Below the pieces are notes generated by a model, which searched no databases, was not told the DNA's origin, and was given only the letters and a program-made list of their open reading frames with translations. From the NCBI RefSeq assembly GCF_030316825.1, contig NZ_JASZYU010000001.1, forward strand, positions 682,001 to 746,000: 64,000 bases of DNA, read 5' to 3'. Source of the stretch: Variovorax fucosicus. Lineage in GTDB: Bacteria > Pseudomonadota > Gammaproteobacteria > Burkholderiales > Burkholderiaceae_C. Positions 7,872 through 16,496 of this stretch are shown here, in pieces. The number at the start of each line of letters is the position of its first letter. Positions within the stretch are counted from its first letter, which is position 1. A program made the translations under genes and the position numbers.

Positions 7872-9188
7872 ATGGCTACCCCTACCCCCTCCCCGCTGCG
7901 CGTTCTAACCGGCATCACCACGTCGGGCACACCGCACCTCGGCAACTATGTCGGCTCGATCCGCCACTCGGTGCGCCAGAGCGTGGCGCCGGGCGTCGAG
8001 ACCTTCTTCTTTCTGGCCGACTACCACGCGCTGATCAAGGTGAACGATCCCGCGCTGGTGCAGCGCTCCACGCTCGAGATCGCCGCCAGCTGGCTGGCCT
8101 GCGGACTAGACCCGGAGCGCGTCACCTTCTACCGGCAATCGGACATCCCCGAGATCCCCGAGCTGACCTGGTTCCTGACCTGCGTCACCGGCAAGGGCCT
8201 GCTGAACCGCGCCCACGCCTACAAGGCATCGGTCGACAAGAACGTGGCGAAGGGCGAAGACCCGGACGCCGACGTGAGCGCGGGCCTGTTCATGTACCCG
8301 GTGCTCATGGGTGCCGACATCCTGATGTTCAACGCGCACCAGGTGCCGGTGGGCCGCGACCAGATCCAGCACATCGAGATGGCGCGCGACATGGGCCAGC
8401 ATTTCAACCACCTGTACGGCGAACACTTCACGCTGCCCGAGGCGCTGATCGACGATGCCGTGGCCACGCTGCCCGGCCTCGATGGCCGCAAGATGAGCAA
8501 GAGCTACGGCAACACGATCCCGCTGTTCGCCCCGCGCGCGCAGTTGCAAAAGCAGATCGCCAGCATCGTCACCGACTCGCGCGCCCCCGGCGAGCCGAAG
8601 GACACCGAAGGCTCGGCGCTGTTCCAGATCTACCAGGCCTTTGCCGACGCCGAAGAAACCGAGGCATTGCGCCGCGCGTTTGCCGAAGGCATCGGCTGGG
8701 GCGACGCCAAGCAGGTGCTGTTCGAGCGCATCGACCGCGAGATCGCGCCGATGCGCGAGCGCTACGAGGCGCTGATGAAAGACCCGACCCGCATCGAGCA
8801 GACGCTGCTGGCCGGTGCGGCCAAGGCACGTCGCCTGTCGCAGCCTTTCATGGGCCGGCTGCGCCATGCGGTCGGCCTGCGCGACCTCGGCGCGCAGCAG
8901 CAAACCGGTGCCCGCAAGGCGGCGAAGGTGGCCAGGCCGAGCTTCAAGCAGTACCGCGAGCGCGATGGCCAGTTCCACTTCAAGCTGCTCGACGCGCGGG
9001 GTGAAACGCTGCTGCAGAGTCTCGCGTTTGCCTCGCCGCAGGAAGCCGGACGCGCCATTGCGCTGCTGCAGCAACAGGGTGGTGCGGCTTTGGCCGTGCT
9101 GGCCGGCCAACTCGAAATGCTGAGCGCCGAACAGTCGCAAGCCGCGGCCGAAGTGCTCGACGCCCTGGCCGAAGGTGCCGAAAAGTAG
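7872..9188 (+). CDS. trpS: Tryptophanyl-tRNA synthetase with C-terminal YegP-like extension
   Basis: Charges tRNA-Trp with tryptophan in the cytosol. The class I motifs are the HIGH-type TPHLGNY (HLGN at 22-25) and KMSKS at 207-211. The core ends near residue 345, as in the usual 330-350 residue enzyme. Residues about 355-410 form an extra segment (FKQYRERDGQFHFKLLD...LLQSLAFASPQEAGRAI) that resembles the DUF1508/YegP fold by its repeated F-x-F-x-L-x-x-x-G pattern. A short helical tail follows, giving 438 residues in total. The ATG at 7872 is 8 bp after the protease gene, likely in one transcript. Confidence 0.95.
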   Translation: MATPTPSPLRVLTGITTSGTPHLGNYVGSIRHSVRQSVAPGVETFFFLADYHALIKVNDPALVQRSTLEIAASWLACGLDPERVTFYRQSDIPEIPELTWFLTCVTGKGLLNRAHAYKASVDKNVAKGEDPDADVSAGLFMYPVLMGADILMFNAHQVPVGRDQIQHIEMARDMGQHFNHLYGEHFTLPEALIDDAVATLPGLDGRKMSKSYGNTIPLFAPRAQLQKQIASIVTDSRAPGEPKDTEGSALFQIYQAFADAEETEALRRAFAEGIGWGDAKQVLFERIDREIAPMRERYEALMKDPTRIEQTLLAGAAKARRLSQPFMGRLRHAVGLRDLGAQQQTGARKAAKVARPSFKQYRERDGQFHFKLLDARGETLLQSLAFASPQEAGRAIALLQQQGGAALAVLAGQLEMLSAEQSQAAAEVLDALAEGAEK

Positions 9189-9271
9189 ACCAAAAGAGCT
9201 ATTACGCAGAGGTATGCAAAAACGGGGGTTGCAGCAGGCAACAAGTGCCGCACGCACTTACACTTGATCGC

Positions 9272-9877
9272 ATGAGCATTTACGTCATAGACGACCATCC
9301 CCTGATGCGCGACGCCATCGTCATGGTGCTGCGGCGCCTGCGTCCCGCCGAAAACATCATCGAACTCGAGCGCCTCGACAAGCTGGCCGCTGCGGTCAAG
9401 CAGCACGGCAAGCCCGACCTCTTCTGTCTCGACCTGAAGCTGCCCGACATCACCGGCGTGTCAGGCGTCGTGTCGGTCAAACAGATCTATCCGGACGTGC
9501 CGATCGCGGTGTATTCGGCCTCGCCTGCCTCCGACATGGAAGAAGCCTGCATCGAAGCCGGTGCCGACATCTACATCGAAAAATCGGCCGGTTCGAGCGA
9601 GTTGGCCGCCGCACTGCGCGGACTGTTGATGGCAGACGCCGAAGGCGAAGAGCCGGTCGCCGCCAACAACAGCAAGCTGTCGAAGCGCCAGACCCAACTG
9701 ATCGCGATGCTTGACAAGGGCATGAGCAACCGGGACATCGCCACCGAACTCGAGATCAGCGAGCACACGGTCAAGGTGCATCTGTGGCGCCTGTTCCGCC
9801 GTCTTGGCGTCAAGAGCCGCACCCAGGCGCTGCACCACGCACGCAGCCACGGCCTGCTCTCCTCGGGCGCCATGTAG
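9272..9877 (+). CDS. NarL/LuxR-family response regulator
   Basis: Two-component regulator of 201 residues: a REC domain (about 1-120) with acidic pair D7-D8, phosphoacceptor D54 and conserved K104, then a LuxR helix-turn-helix (LSKRQTQLIAMLDKGMSNRDIATELEISEHTVKVHL). All phosphorylation residues are intact. The ATG at 9272 gives the typical MSIYVIDDHPLMRD; a longer start at 9245 adds nine unlikely residues. It converges on a sensor kinase gene 53 bp away across a shared terminator, so the two probably work as a pair. Targets are unknown. Confidence 0.9.
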   Translation: MSIYVIDDHPLMRDAIVMVLRRLRPAENIIELERLDKLAAAVKQHGKPDLFCLDLKLPDITGVSGVVSVKQIYPDVPIAVYSASPASDMEEACIEAGADIYIEKSAGSSELAAALRGLLMADAEGEEPVAANNSKLSKRQTQLIAMLDKGMSNRDIATELEISEHTVKVHLWRLFRRLGVKSRTQALHHARSHGLLSSGAM

Positions 9878-9883
9878 CAAAAA

Positions 9884-9907
9884 GGGCCGCGCGAGCGGCC
9901 CTTTCTT
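9884..9907. terminator. Bidirectional intrinsic terminator between convergent regulator and kinase genes
   Basis: Stem GGGCCGC (9884-9890), loop GCGA, stem GCGGCCC (9895-9901). It is followed by TTTCTT on the plus strand and preceded by an A-run, which gives a T-run on the minus strand. It can therefore end transcription from both sides. Confidence 0.8.
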
Positions 9908-9911
9908 GTTT

Positions 9912-9931
9912 GCCGCGCTGCGGCTTTTTTT
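9912..9931 (+). terminator. Second intrinsic terminator hairpin
   Basis: Stem GCCGC (9912-9916), loop GCT, stem GCGGC (9920-9924), then seven T residues (9925-9931). It forms a tandem backup for the preceding terminator in the plus direction and abuts the kinase stop codon. Confidence 0.65.
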
Positions 9932-11367
9932 CAGCCCACCGAGCCTGAAATCCGGGTCTGGGCCTGCGTCTCGTCGGCATCGTGCAGCGCCACGCGAAAC
10001 ACGCTGCCGCGCCCGAGCCGCGAGCGCACGCTGACCGGGTGGCCGAGCGCATGCGACAGGCGCGCCACGATCGCCAACCCGAGGCCGAAGCCGTCCGAGG
10101 TGCCGGCATGGTCTGCGACCTTGTAGAACTCCAGGAACACGTCGCGAAGGTGTTCGCGCGCGATGCCGATGCCGGTGTCCCAGACCTCGACCCGCAGCCC
10201 GTCCGGCGTTTCGCGCGCCGCCAGCAAGACGCCGCCCTCGGTCGTGTACTTGATCGCATTGGCCAGCAGGTTGCCGATCATGCGGCGCACGCGGATCGGG
10301 TCGGTCAGCACCGAGCCGGGCGTGGAATGCACCCGGAAACGCAGCCCCTTCGATTCGGCCACCGGCCGGTATTGCAGTTCGAGGTCGTGCAGCAACTGCG
10401 GCACGTCGACCCGCTCGATGTGCAGCCGCACCTGGCCCGAATCGATGCGCGCCAGGTCGAACAGCGAGTCGAACAGCGCATTGACCGCATGGGTCGCGCG
10501 CACGATCTTCGGTGCGATCTCCTCCACCAGGTCGGGCTCGTTGCGCAGCCAGTCGGCATAGAGCGAGAGCGCCAGCACCGGCTGGCGCATGTCGTGCGCG
10601 GCACTGGCCAGAAAGCGGTTCTTCATGGCCACCGCGGACACCGCCGCCTGGCGCTGCTGGGTGAGGGAGTTGATCAGGATGTGGTTGTGAAACAGCAGCT
10701 CGAAGCTGTTGCGCGCGGTCTCGTGGATGCGGCGCCCGGCGCGCAGCAACAGCCCCCAGTGCATCAACGGCAGCAGCAGGAAGCCATAGCTGAAATGCAG
10801 CTCGACAAAGCGCAGCTGCACCATGCGCAGCAGCAGCGCCGCCATCATCGTGATGAACAGCGTGTTGACATAGCGGCGCAGCAGCGGCGGATGCAGGGCC
10901 AGGCCGTTGAGGGGGAAAGTGGCCACGCCCGCCACCATGAGCCAGCAGACGAACTGGCTGACCACCGGCACCCGCTCGAAGAAGATCAGGATCGACAGAC
11001 CCCACGAGAACGCGCTGGCACTCCAGAGGTAGCGGTAGCGGTAGACGAAGCTCTCCTGCGCGGCGGCGTCCTTTTCGGAATAGCGCGTGTGGTACAGGCG
11101 CTCGCCCCAGATGCGGGCAGCGGTCGCGCTGACGCCGATCGCCAGCCACGCCATCAGTTGCCAGACCGGCACGCGATCCCAGCACAGGGAGACCAGCACC
11201 GGCATCAACGCCGCGCCGAACAGATGCGAGCCGCGCGCAGATCGCATCAGGCTGCGGATCAATTCGCCGCGCACCCATGGCTCGGCCTCGTCCGCGGTGG
11301 CTGGCGCCGGCGTGAGGCTGGCAAAGGAAGAGTTGCCCAGCCCGGCGAAGGTAGACCCCCCCCTCAT
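9931..11367 (-). CDS. Sensor histidine kinase, multi-pass membrane type
   Basis: Membrane sensor kinase of 478 residues. About six hydrophobic segments fill residues 50-215, with no large periplasmic domain, so it probably senses within or near the membrane. The HisKA H-box is AAHDMRQPVLAL with H258. The catalytic domain follows: N-box NLLANAIKYT, DTGIGI and DGFGLGLAIV. The HDMRQP form is typical of kinases paired with NarL-type or GGDEF-type regulators. It converges on the NarL-type regulator gene at 9272-9877, the likely partner. The ATG at 11367 was taken. Ligand unknown. Confidence 0.88.
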   Translation of the reverse strand: MRGGSTFAGLGNSSFASLTPAPATADEAEPWVRGELIRSLMRSARGSHLFGAALMPVLVSLCWDRVPVWQLMAWLAIGVSATAARIWGERLYHTRYSEKDAAAQESFVYRYRYLWSASAFSWGLSILIFFERVPVVSQFVCWLMVAGVATFPLNGLALHPPLLRRYVNTLFITMMAALLLRMVQLRFVELHFSYGFLLLPLMHWGLLLRAGRRIHETARNSFELLFHNHILINSLTQQRQAAVSAVAMKNRFLASAAHDMRQPVLALSLYADWLRNEPDLVEEIAPKIVRATHAVNALFDSLFDLARIDSGQVRLHIERVDVPQLLHDLELQYRPVAESKGLRFRVHSTPGSVLTDPIRVRRMIGNLLANAIKYTTEGGVLLAARETPDGLRVEVWDTGIGIAREHLRDVFLEFYKVADHAGTSDGFGLGLAIVARLSHALGHPVSVRSRLGRGSVFRVALHDADETQAQTRISGSVG

Positions 11368-11532
11368 GGCGTGACGCCCTTCATGGCGACATGGCGCGCG
11401 CTCACCGGGGGTTTGGGGTGGTTGATTACGCGCACAAGGTTCGAACCCGGTTGTTGCCTGTTGCGCAACGAAGTGATGAAGAAACGAAAAAACTGCTATT
11501 GCTTGAACACATCGTACCGCAAAGAATTTGCG

Positions 11533-12717
11533 TCACGGGCTCGCAGCCAACGCTTTCTGGATCTCCCGTTCGATGTGCGCATAGTCGCCCTCCCCGACGT
11601 GCCTGAACACGATGCGACCCTCACGATCGACCAGGTAGAGGCTCGGCCAGTAGCGCACGCCCCAGGCGGTCCAGGTCTGGTAGCGGTTGTCCTGCGCGAC
11701 CGGGTAGCCGATACCGTGGCGCCGGATAGCCGCCTGCACGTTGCCGGCGTCGCGCTCGAAGGCGAACTCCGGCGTGTGAACGCCCACCACCGCCAGCCCC
11801 TGGTCGCGGTACCGGTCGTGCCAGCGCTGCAGGTGCGGCAGCGTGTTGACGCAGTTGACGCAGGCGTAGGTCCAGAAGTCCACCAGCACGACCTTGCCGC
11901 GCAGGCCGGCCATGCTGAGCGGCGGCGTGTTGAACCACTGGTCGATGCCGGTGAAAGCGGGCGCCTGCGCCGTAGCCTCGGGCGTCGACGGCGCGGCGAC
12001 GGCCGAAGGCATCGGCAGCGTGCGCGACAGCCATGCCGCCACTTGCGTATCGACCTGCCAGAACATCGCGGCGGCCGTCGCCATCACGAGCACGCCGAAC
12101 ACGCGGCGGATCTGTGCCGAGTGACGCGCCAGCCCGCGCACGCGCTGGGTGACGGCCTGGCCGCCGTAGGCGATGGCCAGCATCGGCAGCCCGGCGCCTG
12201 CGGCGTAGACGAGCAGCAGGCCGGCCGCATGCGCCGGTTGCTGCTCGCTTGCCACCAGCGCCAGCATCGACGCGAGCACCGGGCCGGCGCAGGGCGTCCA
12301 CAACAGGCCCAGGCTCATGCCGAGCAGCAGCGCTCCACCGTGGCTGGCGCCGGCGCGGTCGCCAAGCCGCTGGCCCACCTGGGCCAGCCGCCCGAGCGGC
12401 TGCATGGCGCGCTCGAGCAGCGCAGGCCAGGACAGCAGCAGCCCGAACACCATCAGCACCACGATGCTGGCATTGCGCAGAACCTCGGGTGACAGGCCGA
12501 GCACGCGTGTGGAGGCGCCGAACAACAGCGCGGCCGATGCGAACGAAAGAACGAAACCGAGCACGATGAACAGCGGCCGCAGCCGCATCGTGCGCAGTTG
12601 GCCCTCGCCGGACGCGGGCGCGAGCGTAGCGCCGAGCAGCAGTGGCAGCAGCGGCAGGATGCAGGGACTGGTGACGGTCGCGATACCGGCGCCGAGGGCA
12701 AGCAGGAGTTGCAGCAT
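11533..12717 (-). CDS. CcdA-thioredoxin fusion (DipZ-like thiol-disulfide protein)
   Basis: Fusion of a CcdA-type membrane domain (about residues 1-235, with the electron-carrying cysteines in TSPCILPLLP and WTPCAGPVL) and a periplasmic thioredoxin/TlpA domain (about 265-394). The active site is CVNC at 286-289. Such proteins move reducing power from the cytosol across the membrane to the periplasm, like DsbD or mycobacterial DipZ. The ATG at 12717 has a good upstream AGGAGA ribosome site; longer starts lack this. It lies 16 bp downstream of the DUF2147 gene, so probably one operon. The target thiol proteins are unknown. Confidence 0.88.
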   Translation of the reverse strand: MLQLLLALGAGIATVTSPCILPLLPLLLGATLAPASGEGQLRTMRLRPLFIVLGFVLSFASAALLFGASTRVLGLSPEVLRNASIVVLMVFGLLLSWPALLERAMQPLGRLAQVGQRLGDRAGASHGGALLLGMSLGLLWTPCAGPVLASMLALVASEQQPAHAAGLLLVYAAGAGLPMLAIAYGGQAVTQRVRGLARHSAQIRRVFGVLVMATAAAMFWQVDTQVAAWLSRTLPMPSAVAAPSTPEATAQAPAFTGIDQWFNTPPLSMAGLRGKVVLVDFWTYACVNCVNTLPHLQRWHDRYRDQGLAVVGVHTPEFAFERDAGNVQAAIRRHGIGYPVAQDNRYQTWTAWGVRYWPSLYLVDREGRIVFRHVGEGDYAHIEREIQKALAASP

Positions 12718-12733
12718 GGGCAAGGTCTCCTGC

Positions 12734-13261
12734 TCAATGGCGGACTGTCGTGTCCGGTGCGTCCGGTGCGTCGGCCGACGCGCGCAGCCAGCGCTGCGTC
12801 TTGCCGAACAGCGGCAGCCCGACGTAGGCATGCAGCAGCAACTCTCCCGCCCCGTTGCCGTCCGTGCTCACGCGCATGTTGCAGCGATAGGTCTTGCCGT
12901 TCTCGCGGTTGTAGATCTGCCCGGTCCATTCGGTCGGGGACGCGCCGGCGTCGCCCGCGGCGACCGGCACGAAGTCCTGCAGGATCTTCATGCCCAGCGC
13001 CGGCCGCGTATCGACCGCTTGCATCGGCTGCGCGCCCGGGCTCATCGAACGGTTGCCGAGCACCCGCGTCGCAATGCCGCACAGCGCGGCGCCGCAGGGC
13101 GCGATCTCGACTTCCAGATTGCCGCTCTCGGTGATCCAGCGGCCGCGCGGGTCTGCGGCCGCCTGGGCCTGCGCACCGCAGGCGGCGAGCCAGAGGCAAG
13201 TCCCCAGCACGGAGGCGACAGCGCGGCGGTGGCGGGTTGGCGTTGACAGGGGCAATGACAT
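12734..13261 (-). CDS. DUF2147 secreted protein
   Basis: Exported protein of 175 residues. The N-terminus is basic, followed by a hydrophobic stretch (VASVLGTCLWLAACGAQAQA) that reads either as a cleaved signal peptide or as a lipoprotein signal with lipobox LAAC. The mature part follows the DUF2147 pattern: G-R-W near its start, the cysteine-containing AALCGIATRV, then W-x-G-x-I-Y-N-x-x-N-G-K-T-Y and GLPLFGKTQRW. Function of the family is unknown. It is the first gene before the CcdA-thioredoxin fusion, and it has cysteines, so a thiol link is conceivable but unproven. Confidence 0.82.
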   Translation of the reverse strand: MSLPLSTPTRHRRAVASVLGTCLWLAACGAQAQAAADPRGRWITESGNLEVEIAPCGAALCGIATRVLGNRSMSPGAQPMQAVDTRPALGMKILQDFVPVAAGDAGASPTEWTGQIYNRENGKTYRCNMRVSTDGNGAGELLLHAYVGLPLFGKTQRWLRASADAPDAPDTTVRH

Positions 13262-13441
13262 GGTGTGCTCCACGGCGAGTGAATGAAGCGCCCATTGCAA
13301 CGCGGCCACTCGATCCGGATGTGTCGAACACGCTCGCCTGTGGCCGCGCTTTGTGTCGGCCGCCGGGACGGACAAAGAGCGATACAAAACAGCGCCGCGG
13401 CGCACCGCCCGAAGTGCCCGGATTGCGACTATGGTCACCCT

Positions 13442-14179
13442 ATGGAGACCCCCGACCACGTCCTTATCGTCGACGACGACCGCCAGATCCTCGGGCTGCT
13501 GCGCCAGTACCTGGAGGAAGGAGGCTTTCGCGTGAGCACGGCGGGCAACGCCACCCAGATGCGCGCGGCGCTGGCCAACGGGCCGGTCGATCTGATCGTG
13601 CTCGACCTCATGCTTCCCGGCGAGGACGGCCTGTCGCTGTGCCGCGACCTGCGCGCGCGCGGCGAGACGCCGATTCCGATCCTCATGCTCACGGCTCGCA
13701 GCGAAGAGGCCGACCGCATCCTCGGTCTCGAGATGGGTGCCGACGATTACCTGGCCAAGCCCTTCGCCACGCGCGAGCTGCTGGCGCGCATCCGTGCGGT
13801 GCTGCGCCGCACGCGCATGCTGCCGCCGAATCTACGGCCGGCACAACCCGCGCGCGAACTGCTGTTCGGCGACTGGCGGCTTGACACCACTGCGCGGCAC
13901 CTTGTCGACGGCCAGGGCACGCTGGTGCCGCTCACGGGGGCGGAATACCGCCTGTTGCTGGTGCTGCTCGAACGGCCGCAGTGCGTGCTGCACCGCGACC
14001 AGTTGCTCAGCCTCACGCAAGGACGCGATGCGGATGCCTTCGACCGCTCTATCGATCTGCTGGTGAGCCGCCTGCGCCGGCGTTTGCGCGACGACTCGCG
14101 CGAGCCGCGCTACATCAAGACCGTGCGGGCCGAGGGCTATGTGTTCTGTGCCGAGGTGCACGCGGCGGGCCGCGCGTGA
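13442..14179 (+). CDS. OmpR-family response regulator
   Basis: REC domain with acidic D11-D13, phosphoacceptor D55 and K106, then an OmpR/PhoB winged helix ending RRRLRDDSREPRYIKTVRAEGYVF; 245 residues. The ATG at 13442 matches the usual start METPDHVLIVDDD. Its TGA overlaps the GTG of the kinase gene downstream (GTGA), so regulator and sensor are made together. It is divergent from the DUF2147-CcdA operon across 180 bp, and that operon is a plausible target. Confidence 0.93.
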   Translation: METPDHVLIVDDDRQILGLLRQYLEEGGFRVSTAGNATQMRAALANGPVDLIVLDLMLPGEDGLSLCRDLRARGETPIPILMLTARSEEADRILGLEMGADDYLAKPFATRELLARIRAVLRRTRMLPPNLRPAQPARELLFGDWRLDTTARHLVDGQGTLVPLTGAEYRLLLVLLERPQCVLHRDQLLSLTQGRDADAFDRSIDLLVSRLRRRLRDDSREPRYIKTVRAEGYVFCAEVHAAGRA

Positions 14180-15471
14180 ACCTGCTGCCGCGCTCGCTGT
14201 TCGGCCGCGTCGCGCTGGTGGTGTTCGCCGGCCTCGCACTGGCGCACGCACTGACCTTCCTGGCGCTGCTGCGCGAGCGCAGCGAGTTGTCGCAATCGAT
14301 GATGCTGGCCTACCTGGGCCGCGACGTGTCGAGCGCGGTGGCGATCCTCGACCGCGTGCCGCCGGCCGAGCGCGCGGCCTGGTTGCCGCGGCTGGCACGC
14401 CAGAACTACAGCTACGCGCTGGATGCGGCGCCGCCGGCAGCGCCGGCCGCCGAGCCGTCCGCGCAGGGCCTGGCGCGCATCGTCGCAGCCGAGCTCGGCG
14501 CGGCGCGTGTCGGCGCGATCGTGCGCGGTACCGGGTCGGATCTGTTGCTGCCGCTGCAGCTCGAAGATGGCACGCCGCTGATCCTGCGGCTGAGGCCGCC
14601 CGCGGCGATGATCTCGACCGAAGCGGTGGTGCTGCTGCTGGTGCAATTGCTGTTCCTCGCCGTGGCGACCTGGTGGGGCGTACGGCTTGCGGTACGGCCG
14701 CTGCAGCGTCTTGCAGATGCGGCCGATGCACTCAAGCCCGGCGGCAATGGCGCCGCGCTGGCGGAAGCGGGCCCCCGCGAAGTCGCGCAGGCGGCGCGCG
14801 CATTCAACGCCATGCAGCAGCGCATCGACGCGCACCTGGCCGAACGGCAGCGGCTGCTCGCCGCCATCTCGCACGATCTGCAGACACCCATCACGCGCAT
14901 GAAGTTGCGGGTCGAGCAGGTGCTGGATGCAGATCAGCGCGGCAAGCTGTTGTCCGACCTCGATGGAATGCAACTGCTCGTGGAGGAAGGGCTGGCCTAT
15001 GCGCGCACGTCGCAGGCCGTGCGCGAGCCGCTTCGCGCGGTCGATCTCAACGCCTTGCTCGACGGCCTGGTGTGCGATGCGCTGGACGCCGGCCACCAGG
15101 CCGAGTTGGTGGGCCGGCACGAGGCGCCCCTGACCACGCGGGTACAGGCACTGCGGCGCGCGCTGACCAATCTGCTCGACAACGCACTGAAGTTCGGCGG
15201 GGCCGCGCAGGTGGTGGTCGAAGCCACCGCGCACGAGGTGCATATCTCGGTGTGCGACCGCGGCCCCGGCATTCCGGAAGCCGAGCTGGCGCCTGTGCTG
15301 CAGCCGTTCTACCGCGTCGAGTCTTCCAGGAACCGCGAGACCGGCGGCACGGGTTTGGGCCTTGCGATCGCGCAGGAACTCGCACTGGCGCTGAACGGCA
15401 GGCTCAGCCTGACCAACCGGACGGGCGGCGGGCTGGAGGCGCGCCTGAGCTTGCCTTTGGATTGCGCCTAG
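14176..15471 (+). CDS. OmpR-partner sensor histidine kinase
   Basis: Classical sensor kinase of 431 residues: TM1 (about 9-33), a short periplasmic domain (about 34-145), TM2 (about 147-168), HAMP, HisKA with ISHDLQTPITRMK (H233), and HATPase with NLLDNALKFGG, DRGPGIPE and GGTGLGLAIA. The HAMP-HisKA layout resembles the EnvZ group. The start is GTG at 14176, overlapping the regulator stop. The gene end overlaps the convergent cyclase-FHA gene by 4 bp. Confidence 0.92.
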   Translation: MNLLPRSLFGRVALVVFAGLALAHALTFLALLRERSELSQSMMLAYLGRDVSSAVAILDRVPPAERAAWLPRLARQNYSYALDAAPPAAPAAEPSAQGLARIVAAELGAARVGAIVRGTGSDLLLPLQLEDGTPLILRLRPPAAMISTEAVVLLLVQLLFLAVATWWGVRLAVRPLQRLADAADALKPGGNGAALAEAGPREVAQAARAFNAMQQRIDAHLAERQRLLAAISHDLQTPITRMKLRVEQVLDADQRGKLLSDLDGMQLLVEEGLAYARTSQAVREPLRAVDLNALLDGLVCDALDAGHQAELVGRHEAPLTTRVQALRRALTNLLDNALKFGGAAQVVVEATAHEVHISVCDRGPGIPEAELAPVLQPFYRVESSRNRETGGTGLGLAIAQELALALNGRLSLTNRTGGGLEARLSLPLDCA

Positions 15472-16418
15472 CGCGCATCCTTGCGTTCCAGCAGCACGCT
15501 GCCGCCGGTGGCGTTGAACGAGATGGTGGGCGCGCTGAAGTCGCTCAGCGGCGCGCCCAGGCCGATTTCTCCGCTGCCGCGCAGCGCGCACTCGCCGCGC
15601 CGCAGCGCGATTTCGCCACCGGCGCCCGCGGTACCATGCAAGCGCACCCAGGTGCCAAAGGTGCTGATGTCCACCAGCACACAACCGCCCTGCCGGGCCT
15701 CGATGCGTGCATGCAGCCGCGACACCCGCGGGTCGTTGACCACAAAGTCGGCTTCGTTGACACGCCCCACGTGAATCGGCAGTTCATCCGCACGAAACAT
15801 CGAGCGCACATCGAGCCATGACCGCTCGATCTGGCCGAAGTTCGAGTCCGGGGGGCGGCTCTGTTGCGCCAGCAAGGCCAGCGATGCCGGCACGGTCGGA
15901 GCCGCCGCGACCTCCGCATGCCAGTCGATGCGGTGCACGACCGGTGGCTCGCTTCTGCCGCGGACGTTGATCGGGCCCAGGCTGCGATGCCGCACCCCGG
16001 TTTCGCCGAGTTGGTCGATCACCGATTGGGTCGCCCAGATCTGCCCCGGACCTGCCAGCCCGCTCAGTCGCGATGCCAGCGTGACCGCGTCGCCATCGAC
16101 TTCGAGCGCCTTGCTGCTCGCCACGCCGATCTGGAGATCCATGCGCAGCGGCGCCGGCCACACTGTGAGGCGCTTCTGATGGTTGCGCTGCAATTCGAGC
16201 ACCGCGCCAACAGCGGATGCGCCATCGGGAAACATCGCGAACACACCCTCGCCTCGCGTCTTGACGACGCGCCCGCGATGCGACTCGCAAACGCCGCCGA
16301 TCCACTGGACGAGGCGGCTCACCGTCTCGGTTGCGCGCGCATTGCCCACGGCCTCGAACACGCGGGACATCCCGGTCAGATCCGCAAACACAACGGTGGG
16401 TTGGAGAGGTGTTTTCAA
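15468..16418 (-). CDS. Class III nucleotidyl cyclase-like domain fused to FHA domain
   Basis: Residues about 7-185 form a class III adenylate/guanylate cyclase homology domain and about 205-300 an FHA phosphothreonine-binding domain (HVGRVNEADFVVNDPRVSRLHA, then FGTWVRL). The first metal Asp is kept (FADLTG, D13). The second is Glu (KTRGEGVFAMF, E57), and the transition-state Asn is Thr (GDAVTLASRL, T113, with R117 kept). Activity is therefore doubtful or altered. The start is TTG at 16418, with no clear ribosome site. It is convergent with the sensor kinase gene by a 4-bp overlap, and next to the c-di-GMP island. Confidence 0.85.
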   Translation of the reverse strand: MKTPLQPTVVFADLTGMSRVFEAVGNARATETVSRLVQWIGGVCESHRGRVVKTRGEGVFAMFPDGASAVGAVLELQRNHQKRLTVWPAPLRMDLQIGVASSKALEVDGDAVTLASRLSGLAGPGQIWATQSVIDQLGETGVRHRSLGPINVRGRSEPPVVHRIDWHAEVAAAPTVPASLALLAQQSRPPDSNFGQIERSWLDVRSMFRADELPIHVGRVNEADFVVNDPRVSRLHARIEARQGGCVLVDISTFGTWVRLHGTAGAGGEIALRRGECALRGSGEIGLGAPLSDFSAPTISFNATGGSVLLERKDAR

Positions 16419-16496
16419 GGCAATTTGTAGCGGTCGCGTGGATTATGGCAAAGCCGATCCGCGCGCCATCCTCGCGCAAACGTCGCTCGCGCGCCC

